Below are positions 16,019 to 25,352 of a stretch of 64,000 nucleotides of DNA, piece after piece. Positions within the stretch are counted from its first letter, which is position 1; every line of letters starts with the position of its first letter. The position numbers and the translations under genes are program-made. Under the pieces are notes generated by a model, which saw nothing but the letters and a program-made list of their open reading frames with translations, did no database searches and was not told where the DNA came from. The DNA comes from JAJXWB01 sp037044955 (lineage in GTDB: Bacteria; Pseudomonadota; Alphaproteobacteria; Rhizobiales; Beijerinckiaceae), in NCBI GenBank assembly GCA_037044955.1, contig JBAOHX010000005.1, forward strand, positions 1 through 64,000, in the 5' to 3' direction.

Positions 16019-16560
16019 TCTTCTCTCTACCGAGATTGCTGCCTGTCCTGACCCTTCTGGCGCTGTCCGCCACGCCCGCCGCCGCCGCCATGCTGCCCGG
16101 CGCGAGCGCCAAGGACCCTTATACGGTCGACGCTTCCAAGCTCGAGTTCTTCGAGAAGGAGAACAAGCTCGTCTACACCGGCAATGTGCTGGCGACGCAG
16201 GGGCCGACCAAGGTGCGCGGCTCGACCATGATCATCTATCTCGACAAGGGCGCGGCGGGCTCCTCCAATTCCAGCGTGCGCCGCGTGGAGATGAAGGGCC
16301 CGGTCACGGTCGCGCAGAAGGACAAGGTCGGGACCGGCGACAACGGCGTCTACGACCGGCAGGAAAACAAGTGGTACCTGATCGGCAACGTCACCTTCAC
16401 GCAGGGCACGACGGTCACGCAGGGCGACAAGCTGATCTACGACCTCGCCACCAATCGCGCGACCGTCGTCGGCCGCGCCCGCACCGTGCTCACGCCCAAG
16501 GAGACCGAAGGCAAGAAGGGCGGAGAGAAGGCCGGGGAAAAGCCGGCCGCCGAGCGATAA
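16015..16560 (+). CDS. lptA: LPS transport periplasmic protein LptA
   Basis: Periplasmic bridge protein of the Lpt machine (OstA domain). Seen: a signal peptide with a Leu-rich core ending ATPAAAA, then DASKLEFFEKENKLVYTGNV, VRGSTMIIYLDKG, GVYDRQENKWYLIGNVTF and KLIYDLATNRATVVGRAR, the repeating beta-strands of the jellyroll. The start codon is TTG at 16015, overlapping the lptC TGA; no nearer ATG would leave the signal peptide intact. The C-terminus is Lys/Glu/Gly-rich. Confidence 0.9.
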   Translation: MIFSLPRLLPVLTLLALSATPAAAAMLPGASAKDPYTVDASKLEFFEKENKLVYTGNVLATQGPTKVRGSTMIIYLDKGAAGSSNSSVRRVEMKGPVTVAQKDKVGTGDNGVYDRQENKWYLIGNVTFTQGTTVTQGDKLIYDLATNRATVVGRARTVLTPKETEGKKGGEKAGEKPAAER

Positions 16561-16856
16561 TCGTCCGCCGGACGCAGGCTCCGCCACCGGGCGCCCGTTG
16601 CAAGGGCGCGCGGCGCAGGCTACGCCCTGTGCATAGAAACCAGAGGCGCTAACCACTTGCACGCCCCGCTTCACCCGCCGTCTCCGGATGAGGGTCGCGC
16701 CAGCTTGCCCGCGACCGGTTCCGCGCGCGTGGGCCTTGTCGCCGGTCTCGTGGCGCGCGTGAAGGGACTGCTGCCGCGGCGGCCAGGCGCCCAAGCGAAT
16801 TTCCGGAAGGCGCCCCCGCCGACAGCGCCCCCGCGCCGGTCGAGCGCTCGCTGGAC

Positions 16857-17591
16857 GTGCCGACCGAAGAAGACGTGCTCGGCATCCATCACCTCGGCAA
16901 GTCCTACAAGGGCCGCCGCGTGATCGAGGACGTGAGCCTCTACCTGCGCCGCGGCGAGGTGGTCGGCCTGCTCGGGCCGAACGGCGCCGGCAAGACGACG
17001 CTGTTCTACATGATCACCGGCCTGATCCGGCCGGACGCCGGCTTGATCGAACTCGACGGCCACGACGTGACGATGCTGCCGATGTACCGCCGCGCGCGGC
17101 TCGGCATCGGCTACCTGCCGCAGGAGCCGTCGATCTTCCGCGGCCTGAGCGTCGAGGACAATATCCGCGCCGTGCTCGAGATCGCCCAGCCCGATCCCGC
17201 CAAGCGGGAAGACGAACTGGAGGCGCTGCTCGAGGAATTCGACATCAAGCGGCTGCGCAAGGTGAATTCGGTGGCGCTGTCGGGCGGCGAGCGGCGGCGC
17301 TGCGAGATCGCCCGGGCGCTCGCCGGCCATCCCTCGTTCATGCTGCTGGACGAGCCCTTCGCCGGCATCGACCCGATCGCGGTCGCCGATATCCAGGGGC
17401 TGGTGCGCCACCTCAAGCATCGCGGCATCGGCGTGCTCATCACCGACCATTCGGTGCGCGAGACGCTGGGCATGACCGACCGCGCCTATATCGTGCACGC
17501 CGGCCGCATCCTCACCGAGGGCCCGCCGGAGGCGATCGTCGCCGATCCCAACGTGCGGCGCTTCTACCTCGGCGACGACTTCCGGATGTGA
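16857..17591 (+). CDS. lptB: LPS export ABC transporter ATP-binding protein LptB
   Basis: Cytosolic ATPase of the LptB2FG extractor. Seen: Walker A GPNGAGKTTLFYMITG, Q-loop YLPQEPSIFRGLSVEDNIRA, ABC signature LSGGERRRCEIARALA, Walker B SFMLLDEPFAGIDP, H-loop ITDHSVRET and the Lpt-type ending VRRFYLGDDFRM. The GTG at 16857 is a minimum start. Upstream, the same frame reads PEGAPADSAPAPVERSLDV without a start, while a natural-looking N-terminus (VAGLVARVKGLLPRRPGAQ, from 16657) lies in another frame. The two would join if bases around 16798-16803 (aatttcc) are miscounted. Alphaproteobacterial LptB often has such an extension. Confidence 0.92.
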   Translation: MPTEEDVLGIHHLGKSYKGRRVIEDVSLYLRRGEVVGLLGPNGAGKTTLFYMITGLIRPDAGLIELDGHDVTMLPMYRRARLGIGYLPQEPSIFRGLSVEDNIRAVLEIAQPDPAKREDELEALLEEFDIKRLRKVNSVALSGGERRRCEIARALAGHPSFMLLDEPFAGIDPIAVADIQGLVRHLKHRGIGVLITDHSVRETLGMTDRAYIVHAGRILTEGPPEAIVADPNVRRFYLGDDFRM

Positions 17592-17747
17592 TCGCCGCGC
17601 CACCGTAAATGTGGCCAGCGAGCAACATGTCGCCCGAAACTGGCGACGCAAGCTGCGACTTGAGCATTGTTTCCGTTGCCTCCTGCGCGCGAATGCCCGC
17701 TTAGTTGCGACAAAGACACAAGAAAGTCGTCAACGGGGGTTGCAGTC

Positions 17748-19356
17748 GTGTCCAAGTCCATTCTCGCGTCGGGCGTCGCCCTGACGGCTCTTCTTCTCGC
17801 CGGCGCCGCTTCGGCGGCCGATCTGCCCTCGCGCAAGGCGGCCGTGCTTGTCGATCCGCCGCTGCTGACCTGGACCGGCTTCTACATCGGCCTGAATTCC
17901 GGCACGTCCGCCGGCGACGTGAGGTCGACCCGCTCCTTCTTCGCGCCGGCCGGCGTCGCCGCGCCGGAATTCCAGACGCTGACGTCGAAACTGCCGTTCG
18001 GCGACCTCTTCATCGGCGCGCAGGCCGGCTACAACTGGCAGATGGCCAACCGCATGGTCATCGGCGTCGAGACCGACATTTCGGTCGGCGTGCTGCGCAA
18101 GAGCGCCTCGGCCGACTACGTCGACATCGTTCCCGGCTTCTTCAACACGGTGACCGGCACGGCGCGCTTCGGCCTCGACTGGCAGGGCTCGACACGCCTG
18201 CGTCTGGGCTATGCGGTTACGCCGCGCTTCCTGCCCTACATCACGGGCGGTCTCGCCTATGCGGCGATCGCGGGCTCGACGCGCTGGTCGACCGACGCCT
18301 TCGCCGTCGGCAACACGTCGATCGTCAACGGCTCGGGCTCCTCGGTGAAACTCGGCTGGACGCTCGGCGCCGGCTTCGAATATGCGCTCGGCGGCAACCT
18401 GACCTTCAAGACCGAATATCTCTACGCGCAGTACGGCGGCGCCTCCTACATGCTGCCGACGCTGCACAATCCGCTGTTCGGCGCCTCCGGAACCGGCCCG
18501 ATCGCGTCGGCTGCCGTGGGCGTGCACACGCTGCGCAGCGGCCTCAACTACAAGTTCGGCGCGCCGGTGATCGCCTCGACGGGCGGCGGCCCGCTCGGCC
18601 TGTTCGCCGACGTGCCCGGCCCGCGTCCGGTCTGGACCGGCTTCTATCTCGGCGTGAACGGCGGCTACGGCGGCGGCGTGCTCGAATTCGCAGCTCAACC
18701 AGTTCCAGCCGACGGTCTTCGGCTTCGAGGCGCAGGGCATCCACACCAAGCTCGGCATGACCGGCTTCTCGATCGGCGGCCAGGCCGGCTACAACCACGA
18801 ATACGCCAACCATTTCGTCGTCGGCGTCGAGACCGACATTCAGTGGGGCGGCGCCAAGACGCGCGGCGTGGCGAATTTCACCGATCTCCAGCCGGGCTTC
18901 GGCCAGGGACTGGGCGGCAATATCCGCTACGGCCAGGACTGGAACGGCTCGACGCGTCTGCGCCTCGGCTACGCCATGGGCAACGGCGCGCTCACCTATG
19001 TCACGGGCGGCCTGGCCTATGCCGGCATGAGCGGACGGATCGGCTGGACCTCCGGCAACACGGTGTTCCCGATCGTCGGCGCGGTCGACGGCTCGGCGTC
19101 CGGGGTCCGGCTCGGCTGGGCGGCGGGCTTCGGCGGCGAATATCCGATCAGCGACCGCATGAGCATCCGCAGCGAGTTCCTGTACGCCCGCTACTCCGGC
19201 CTGCCGGTCGGCGGCGGCGGCATGATCAACGCCTTCCCGACGGGCCCGATGGTGCAGGCGCTGGACGTTCGCAGCGTCGGCGTCTCGACCGCGCGCGTCG
19301 GCCTCAACTGGAAGATGGGCGGCTTCGGCGCCGCGCCGGTCGTCGCCAAGTACTGA
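17748..19356 (+). CDS. Outer-membrane beta-barrel protein with two tandem Omp25-like barrels, frameshifted near 18690
   Basis: Predicted outer-membrane protein. From a GTG at 17748 it has a signal peptide ending AASAADLPSRKA, then a first barrel opening WTGFYIGLNSG, with AQAGYNWQMANRMVIGVETD, TRLRLGYAVTPRFLPYITGG, FEYALGGNLTFKTEYLYAQY and closing GLNYKFG. A second copy begins WTGFYLGVNGGYGGG. At about 18685-18691 the frame slips by one; the next frame continues QLNQFQPTVFGFEAQG, GQAGYNHEYANHFVVGVETD, STRLRLGYAMGNGALTYVTG and ends VGLNWKMGG. Removing one base in ctcgaattcgcag rejoins them. Each half matches one 8-strand Omp25/RopB-type barrel; the pair is about 535 residues. It separates lptB from rpoN. 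Confidence 0.82.
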
Positions 19357-19386
19357 GACTTCAGGCTTCGATTTCGCAGACTTCGA

Positions 19387-19416
19387 GAGCCCGGCCGACG
19401 CCGGGCTCTTTTCTTT
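19387..19416 (+). terminator. Rho-independent terminator after the beta-barrel gene
   Basis: Nine-bp stem gagcccggc / gccgggctc with loop cgac and tail ttttcttt, 31 bp after the stop of the outer-membrane protein. It isolates that gene from the following SDR. Confidence 0.9.
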
Positions 19417-19523
19417 GCGCGCGCTCCCGTCGTCGGGTTCTCGCGCATGGCGGCCCTGCGGGCCGCAAGACTTGGTCGACGCCGGGGCTCGTGCCATCGT
19501 CTCGCAAAAATCGGGAGGACGAC

Positions 19524-20285
19524 ATGAGCAACAACGGGCGCGTCGCATGGATCACCGGCGGCGGCACGGGCATCGGGCAGGCCTGCGTCGAAATGCTGGC
19601 GGCGCGCGGCTGGTCGGTCGCAGTCTCGTCGCGGCGCGCGGAGAATGTGGACGCGGCAATCGCGAGCGCGGTCGCCAAGGGCGGCGACAAGGCGCGCCTG
19701 ATGGCGGTCCCGCTCGACGTGTCCGACGCGGCGGCGGTCGAGACGGCCGCGAAAGCGATCCTCGGAAAATTCGGTCGGATCGACCTTCTGGTGAATTCGG
19801 CGGGCGTGAACGTACGCGCGCGCAACTGGCCCGACGTGACGAACGAGGGCTGGGATCAGGTGATCGGCATCAACCTCGACGGCCTGATGTACTGCATGCG
19901 CGCCGTGCTGCCGGCCATGCGCGGGCGGCAGGAAGGCACGATCGTCAACGTCTCCTCCTGGGCCGGCAAGCACGTCTCGCCGCTGACAGGCCCGGCCTAT
20001 GTCGCCTCCAAGCACGCCGTGGTGGCGCTGACCCATTCCTTCAACATGGAGAACGCCAAGGACAATCTGCGCGCCTGCTGCGTCTGCCCCGGGGAGGTCG
20101 CGACGCCGATCCTGAAATCGCGGCCGGTCGTGCCGACGGCGGAGGAACAGGCGCGCATGCTGCAGGCCGAGGATGTGGCCGGCATTATCGTCTATGTCGC
20201 CGAAGCGCCACAGCACGTCTGCGTCAACGAGATCGTCATCAGCCCGACGCACAACCGGAGTTTCATTGGAAACACCGGGCCTTAG
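19524..20285 (+). CDS. SDR family oxidoreductase
   Basis: Classical short-chain dehydrogenase of 253 residues, substrate unknown. Seen: TGGGTGIGQACVEMLAARGW for NAD(P) binding, LLVNSAGVNVRARNW (NNAG-like with Ser), catalytic Ser in VNVSSWAGKH, YVASKHAVVALTH with the YxxxK pair, and the CPGEVATPIL loop after the active site. ATG at 19524 is preceded by GGGAGGACGAC. It sits between the terminator of the barrel gene and the rpoN promoter region, so it is likely a single transcription unit. Confidence 0.85.
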   Translation: MSNNGRVAWITGGGTGIGQACVEMLAARGWSVAVSSRRAENVDAAIASAVAKGGDKARLMAVPLDVSDAAAVETAAKAILGKFGRIDLLVNSAGVNVRARNWPDVTNEGWDQVIGINLDGLMYCMRAVLPAMRGRQEGTIVNVSSWAGKHVSPLTGPAYVASKHAVVALTHSFNMENAKDNLRACCVCPGEVATPILKSRPVVPTAEEQARMLQAEDVAGIIVYVAEAPQHVCVNEIVISPTHNRSFIGNTGP

Positions 20286-20465
20286 GCCAAATCGGCGACG
20301 CCCTCTTAACCCCGTCGCGCGGTAATCCACAGGGTCGCTTCCAAGCGGCCCGTCATCAGCTAAAATGCTTGAAGCAAAAAGCGGGCCGTATATCATTGTG
20401 CGGCGCAGCAATGGCTTCGTACGGGCGGCTCGATCCACCGGGCGGGGCAGTTTCGAGTGGTGCGA

Positions 20466-22044
20466 ATGGCTTTATCCACGCGGCTGATGATGCGGCAGGG
20501 CCAGGCCCTGGTGATGACGCCGCAACTGCTGCAGGCGATCAAGCTGCTGCAATTCTCGCATCTCGAACTGACCGCCTTCGTTCAGGACGAACTCGACCGC
20601 AATCCCCTGCTGGAGCGCGCCGAGGACCGCGACATCGGGCCGGAGGCCGCCCCCGCGATCGACCGCTTCGCCGAGACCGAACAGGCGCGCGGCGCGGAGG
20701 CGTCCGAGACGCCGGACTGGGCGGGCTCGGACCTTGCCGTCGACAGCGCGCAATTGTCGGCCGATCTCGGCACCGACGTCTCCAACGCCTTCGACGCCGA
20801 CGCGCCGCCGACGCCGGCCGCGCCCGCCACGAGCAACGATGAGCCCGGCCTTTCGGCCGACGCCTGGTCGGGCGGGGCCGGCGGCGGAACGGGCGGCGGC
20901 GCGAGCGAGGGCGAGGCGCCCAATCTCGAAGCCTATGTCGCCGCCAAGCCGACGCTTGCCGAGCACCTGACCGAGCAGCTCGCCGTCGCCTGCGCCGACC
21001 CGACCGACCGGCTGATCGGCCGCGCGCTGATCGACAGCCTCGACGAGGCCGGCTATTTCCGCGACGACCTCGCCGAGACCGCCGAAAGGCTCGGCGCGCC
21101 GCTGGCCCGGGTCGAGCGGGCGCTGAAGACGATCCAGACGTTCGACCCTTCGGGCGTCGGCGCGCGCGATCTCGCCGAATGCCTGGCGATCCAGTTGATC
21201 GAGCGCGACCGCTACGATCCGGCGATGCAGGCGCTGATCGCCAACCTGCCCTTGCTCGCCAAACGCGAATTCGCGACGCTGCGGCGCCTGTGCGGCGTCG
21301 ACGACGAGGACATCGCCGACATGGTCGCCGAAATCCGGCGGCTCGACCCCAAGCCCGGCCGCGCCTTCGGCGGCGAGACATTGCAGCCCGTCGCGCCCGA
21401 CGTGATCGTGCGGGCCGCCGCCGATGGCGGCTGGCGCGTGGAGCTGAACGCCGAGGTCCTGCCGCGCGTGCTCGTCAACCAGACCTACGCGGCGACCGTG
21501 AACGCCGCGCGCGTCAACGAAGCCGACAAGTCCTTCCTGGCGAATTGCCTGCAGAACGCCAACTGGCTGACCAAGAGCCTCGAGCAGCGCGCGCGCACGA
21601 TCCTGAAGGTCGCCTCCGAGATCGTGCGCCAGCAGGACGGGTTTCTCGCGCACGGCGTGGAGCATCTGCGGCCGTTGAACCTGCGGACGATCGCCGACGC
21701 CATCGGCATGCACGAGTTCGACGGTCTCGCGCGTCACCTCGAACAAATACATGGCGACGCCGCGCGGCCTGTTCGAGATGAAGTACTTCTTCACGGCCTC
21801 GATCGCCGCCCAGGCCGGCGGCGAGGCGCATTCGGCCGAAGCCGTGCGCTTCCGCATCAAGCAGATGATCGACCAGGAGGCCGCCGACGCGGTTCTCTCC
21901 GACGACGCCATTGTCACGCGGCTCAAGGACGCCAATATCGATATAGCCCGGCGGACGGTGGCGAAATATCGCGAGAGCCTGCGCATCCCCTCCTCGGTCG
22001 AGCGGCGGCGGGAAAAAGCGGCTCTTGCGCCCCAGCCCGCCTGA
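20466..22044 (+). CDS. rpoN: RNA polymerase sigma-54 factor RpoN, frameshifted near 21717
   Basis: Alternative sigma factor that recognises -24/-12 promoters and needs an enhancer-binding activator. Seen: region I STRLMMRQGQALVMTPQLLQ and AIKLLQFSHLEL, an acidic Ala/Pro-rich region II, core-binding region with TFDPSGVGARDLAECLAIQL and RRLDPKPGRAF, and LRPLNLRTIADAIGMHE. There the frame breaks; one frame over, TVSRVTSNKYMATPRG, YFFTASIAAQ and the RpoN box ARRTVAKYRE follow to the stop at 22044. Removing one base in cacgagttcgacgg restores HE-S/F-TVSR, the DNA-binding helix. RpoN is normally kept intact in this order, so a sequence error is likely. It is followed by hpf and ptsN as usual. Confidence 0.9.
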
Positions 22045-22050
22045 GGCGGG
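22036..22050 (+). other. Short hairpin across the rpoN stop codon
   Basis: Stem cccgcc / ggcggg with the rpoN TGA as the loop. No T-run follows, so it is at best a weak pause or mRNA 3' end. The 183 bp after rpoN includes an AT-rich patch (22050-22085) that is the best candidate for an hpf promoter. Confidence 0.35.
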
Positions 22051-22227
22051 AATGGTATATGTATAAACTACTGATTTTTAAGAGTTTTCCACAGCGTTCG
22101 GCGGCGGTTGACTTCCCCGCCGCGCGCTTCTAACGGTTTCCCGCTCGTCGCCAGCCTTGCCAACCGAACGCCGCCGGACCATCGAACCAACAATCAGCCG
22201 AAGAAACAGAAGCAGACCGAGGAACAG

Positions 22228-22821
22228 ATGTCGTTGCGGGTATCGGGCAAGAACATGAACATCGGCGAAGCCTTGCGCACGCATGTGCTGGGCAAGCTCG
22301 CCGCCGCCGCGGGCAAGTATTTCGACGGCGAGCCGACCGGCCACGTCACCATCGCGCCCGAGGGATCGGGCTTCCGGGCCGATTGCACGCTGCACCTGAA
22401 GAACGGCGTGACCGTGCAGGCCGACGGCCGCGCGCAGGAGCCCTACGCCTGTTTCGACCAGGCGGCCGACCGCATCGAGAAGCGCCTGCGCCGCTACAAG
22501 AGCCGGATCAAGGAGCGCAAGCACGACCGCGCCGAGACAGGCGGCGTCACCGTCGCCAGCTACGTGCTGGAAGCGCCGGACGAAGAGACCGAAGCGCCGG
22601 CCGAACACGATTTCGCGCCGACCGTCATCGCCGAGACCACGACGCGGCTGGGCGCGATGACGATCGCCGCCGCCGTCATGGAGCTGGACATGACCGGCGT
22701 GACGGTGCTGCCGTTCCGCCATGCGGCGACCGGCCGCGTGAACGTCATTTACCGTCGCAGCGACGGAAATATTGGTTGGCTGGATCCGGCCGGCGACGAC
22801 AAGGCGAAGGCCTCGTCCTAG
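22228..22821 (+). CDS. hpf: Ribosome hibernation promoting factor, long form
   Basis: Long-type HPF (197 residues), which pairs 70S ribosomes into inactive dimers during starvation. Seen: N-terminal S30AE domain MSLRVSGKNMNIGEALRTHV, AQEPYACFDQAADRIEKRLR and RYKSRIKERK, a linker rich in Glu/Ala, then the C-terminal dimerisation domain with MTIAAAVMELDMTGVTVLPF and VIYRRSDGNIGWLDP. Its place between rpoN and ptsN is the conserved proteobacterial order, which supports transcription with them. Confidence 0.93.
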   Translation: MSLRVSGKNMNIGEALRTHVLGKLAAAAGKYFDGEPTGHVTIAPEGSGFRADCTLHLKNGVTVQADGRAQEPYACFDQAADRIEKRLRRYKSRIKERKHDRAETGGVTVASYVLEAPDEETEAPAEHDFAPTVIAETTTRLGAMTIAAAVMELDMTGVTVLPFRHAATGRVNVIYRRSDGNIGWLDPAGDDKAKASS

Positions 22822-22937
22822 CCGAAGGGTCGGCATGGTTATTGCGTCGATCGCGTCAGCGATTGTGTGGATCGCGCAAGCGTGATCGGCGTCGCCGCCA
22901 CAAACGTCGTTGAAGGCGCGCGGCGAGAACAGGACAG

Positions 22938-23411
22938 ATGCGGATGATGTCGCTCAACGATCTCATTTCCCCGCAGGCGGTCATTGCGTCGCTCAAGGCG
23001 AACAGCAAGAAGCAGGCGCTGATCGAGCTCAGCGAAAAGGCTGCGGAACTGTCGGGAATCGACTCGCGCGAGGTTCTCGACGCGCTGATCCAGCGCGAGC
23101 GCCTGGGCTCGACCGGCATCGGCGGCGGCATCGCGATCCCGCACGGCAAGCTCGCCAAGTGCGCCCGCATTTTCGGCGTGTTCGCGCGGCTGGAGAAGCC
23201 GATCGACTTCGAGGCGCTGGACGACGCGCCCGTCGACCTCATCTTCCTGCTGGTCGCGCCGGAGAACGCCGGCGCCGACCACCTGAACGCGCTCTCGCGC
23301 GCCGCGCGGGTGCTGCGCGACCAGAGCCTGGTGACGACGCTGCGCTCCACGCGCGACCCCTCGGCGCTCTACTCGATCCTCGTGCGCTCGCCGACCCCCA
23401 ACGCCGCCTGA
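22938..23411 (+). CDS. ptsN: PTS IIA-like nitrogen-regulatory protein PtsN
   Basis: EIIA-Ntr phosphoprotein of the nitrogen-related phosphotransfer system, which relays phosphate from PtsP/NPr and controls transporters and metabolism. Seen: LNDLISPQAVIASLKANSKK, IQRERLGSTGIGGGIAIPHG with the phosphorylated His at residue 69 (counting from 22938), DLIFLLVAPENAG and LVTTLRSTRDPSALYSIL. Three Met codons lie close together at the start, so the N-terminus could be up to four residues shorter. It ends in a hairpin shared with the convergent glucokinase gene. Confidence 0.93.
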   Translation: MRMMSLNDLISPQAVIASLKANSKKQALIELSEKAAELSGIDSREVLDALIQRERLGSTGIGGGIAIPHGKLAKCARIFGVFARLEKPIDFEALDDAPVDLIFLLVAPENAGADHLNALSRAARVLRDQSLVTTLRSTRDPSALYSILVRSPTPNAA

Positions 23412-23425
23412 AGCGGTTCAGGCGG
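23404..23425. terminator. Bidirectional hairpin between ptsN and glk
   Basis: Nine-bp stem ccgcctgaa / ttcaggcgg with loop gcgg. It contains the ptsN stop and the glk stop lies within its second arm. There is no T-run, so its strength is uncertain, but its position at a convergent junction fits a shared terminator. Confidence 0.55.
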
Positions 23426-24449
23426 CCGGCCGCCAGGCGCGCGCCGCATAATCGATCGCGTAGGCGTCGGGCGCGGCCGCCAGCGCCGCCATGCCGGCGA
23501 GCGCGGCGTCGGACTTCACGATCAACCGAACCGGCATGTCCGCCAGCAGCGCCTGCATCGGCGCCTTGGCGGTGAAGGCGCGGCGGAACTCTTCGGCATC
23601 GAGCCAGTCCACGAGGCGCGGCAGCACGCCGCCCGCGAGCGTCACGCCGCCGCGCGCCAGAAAGATCAGCGCCAGATCGCCGGCGCAGCGCGCGGCAAGC
23701 CGCCAGAAAAGACGGATGGTCTCGACGGCGATGGCGTCGCCCGCGCGCGCGGCCGCTTCGACGCCAGCGGCGTCGACGGCTGTCAGGTCGAGCCCGCGCG
23801 AGGCGCGCAGGGCCGCATGCAGGCGCGCGAGCCCCGGCCCTGAGAGAATGCTCTCGAAGGTGACGCGGCCCTCGACCCGCTCGAGATGCGGCCAGAATGT
23901 TTCTTCCGCCGCGCTGGACGGTCCGAAATCGGCGTGACCGGCTTCCGTCGTCGCCACGAGCCAGCGGCCGTCCGCGCGCAGCAGGGCGGCGGCGCCGAGG
24001 CCGGTGCCGGGCCCCAGCACGAGCCGCGGCGCATCCGGCCGCGCCGTTCCCGCGCAGATGTCGCGCGTCGTCGCCTCCGTCAGATGCGGCAAGGCGACGG
24101 CCTGCGCCTCGAAGTCGTTGAGCAGCAATCCCTGATCGAGATCGAGGCGGCGGGCGATTTCCGGGCCGTCGATCGCCCAGTCGGCGTTGGTCAGGCGGAC
24201 TTTCGCGCCGTCCACGGGGCCGGCGGCGCACACGAGGATGGAGCGCGGCGCCGCGCCGGCGACCTTCGCCGCTGAGGCGAGGGCGGCGTCGAGGCCCGGA
24301 TAGGCGGCGGTGCGCTCCTTGAGGACGACCTTCGGCGGGTCGCCCGGCGCGCGGCACAGAGCGACGCGCAGATTGGTGCCGCCGACGTCGCAGACCAGAA
24401 CGGGAAAGGGAAAGCGCAAGCCGACCGCCGCCGCATCGTGTGAAATCAA
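23418..24449 (-). CDS. glk: Glucokinase
   Basis: ATP-dependent glucokinase of the ROK-unrelated Glk family (343 residues), which phosphorylates glucose to glucose-6-phosphate. Seen: phosphate-binding VCDVGGTNLRVALC, ILVCAAGPVDG, LLNDFEAQAVALPHL with the catalytic Asp, LVLGPGTGLGAAAL, TEAGHADFGPSS and LARGGVTLAGGVLPRLVDWL. The start appears to be TTG at 24449. It reads away from the trehalose operon across a 137-bp divergent region. The product feeds UDP-glucose and glucose-6-phosphate, the substrates of OtsA. Confidence 0.9.
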   Translation of the reverse strand: MISHDAAAVGLRFPFPVLVCDVGGTNLRVALCRAPGDPPKVVLKERTAAYPGLDAALASAAKVAGAAPRSILVCAAGPVDGAKVRLTNADWAIDGPEIARRLDLDQGLLLNDFEAQAVALPHLTEATTRDICAGTARPDAPRLVLGPGTGLGAAALLRADGRWLVATTEAGHADFGPSSAAEETFWPHLERVEGRVTFESILSGPGLARLHAALRASRGLDLTAVDAAGVEAAARAGDAIAVETIRLFWRLAARCAGDLALIFLARGGVTLAGGVLPRLVDWLDAEEFRRAFTAKAPMQALLADMPVRLIVKSDAALAGMAALAAAPDAYAIDYAARAWRPAA

Positions 24450-24586
24450 TGACTACGGTCAAGATAGGGACGGCCGGACGCCATGTCTATCGCGGCCATC
24501 GGAGGAACCGAAAGGTTCGCATTGAGTTAGTCCAGTCCCATTGCTAAAGTCTCCGCTGAGCGGGGGGCAAATCGGCGGCGCCGCTC

Positions 24587-25352
24587 ATGTTCGAAACGCC
24601 AGAATTCAATCTATCGCTCGATGACTTTTGTCTATTCATCGATGCGGACGGGACATTGCTTGACATCGCGCCTCGGCCCGAACACGCTCGGGCGTCGCGA
24701 TATCTTCTTGCAATACTGGACGACCTGTACTTCGCGCTCGAAGGCGCCCTGGCCGTCGTCAGCGGGCGGCGCATCGAGGATATCGACGCGGCTCTTCGCG
24801 CCGCTGCGGCTGCCGGCGAGCGGCATCCACGGCGCGCAATTGCGGCGCTCGCCGCAGGGTCCCATTCTCGAAGGCGACGCGCCCGACATTCCCGCGCCGG
24901 TCGTCCGCGCGATCGCGGCGACAGCCGCGCGCCATCCCGGCGTCTTCGTCGAGAACAAGGGCAAGGCGCTCGCCGTCCACTGGCGCGCCGCGCAGGAGCG
25001 CGAAGCGGCGCTGTGGGCGGAACTGAGCGACGCGCTGCGGGACGCGGCCGCGCCCGCGCTCGCCATCCTGCGGGGGCATTGCGTGTTCGAGATCAAGTCG
25101 CCGTCCACGACCAAGGGCGACGCGGTCAGCGCCTTCATGCAGACCGCGCCGTTCGCCGGCCGCGCGCCGGTGTTCATCGGCGACGACGTCACCGACATAG
25201 CCGGCATGGCGGCGGCCAAGGCTTTCGGCGGCCGCGCCTATTCGGTCGGCCAGATGCTGGAGGGCGCCGACGGCGCCTTCGCCGCGCCCTCCGACGTGCG
25301 CGCCTGGCTGGAGCGGCTCGTCGCTACGCGCACAAGGGCGCAACGCGCATGA
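24587..25352 (+). CDS. otsB: Trehalose-6-phosphate phosphatase, frameshifted near 24790
   Basis: HAD-superfamily phosphatase for the last step of trehalose synthesis. Seen: motif I DADGTLLDIAPRPEHA with nucleophile Asp, VVSGRRIEDID (motif II), then after a one-base slip GIHGAQLRR, GVFVENKGKALAVHWR, KSPSTTKGDAVSAFM (motif III Lys) and motif IV VFIGDDVTDIAGM. The family usually reads GDDxTDE; here Ile replaces the Glu. Removing one G in gacgcggctc gives DID-(A or R)-LFAPLRLPASG, which fits the family. The 5' end is noticeably AT-richer than its neighbours. The stop overlaps the ATG of the GH15 gene. Confidence 0.85.

Noticed and set aside
17667..20285. A continuous 872-codon frame joining the first barrel to the SDR
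   Set aside because: Between about 18690 and 19523 this frame gives Arg-rich nonsense while the second barrel is in another frame, and a terminator separates the two genes.
21711..21725. Programmed frameshifting in rpoN
   Set aside because: There is no slippery heptamer or downstream structure, and the same kind of one-base surplus recurs in unrelated genes, which points to a common artefact.
731..24800. GANTC (CcrM) methylation as the cause of the frameshifts
   Set aside because: Several breaks could be read as GANTC turned into GANTTC (GNAT, rpoN, beta-barrel), but otsB, the binding protein, the hydrolase and azoR do not fit, and intact GANTC sites remain elsewhere in the window.
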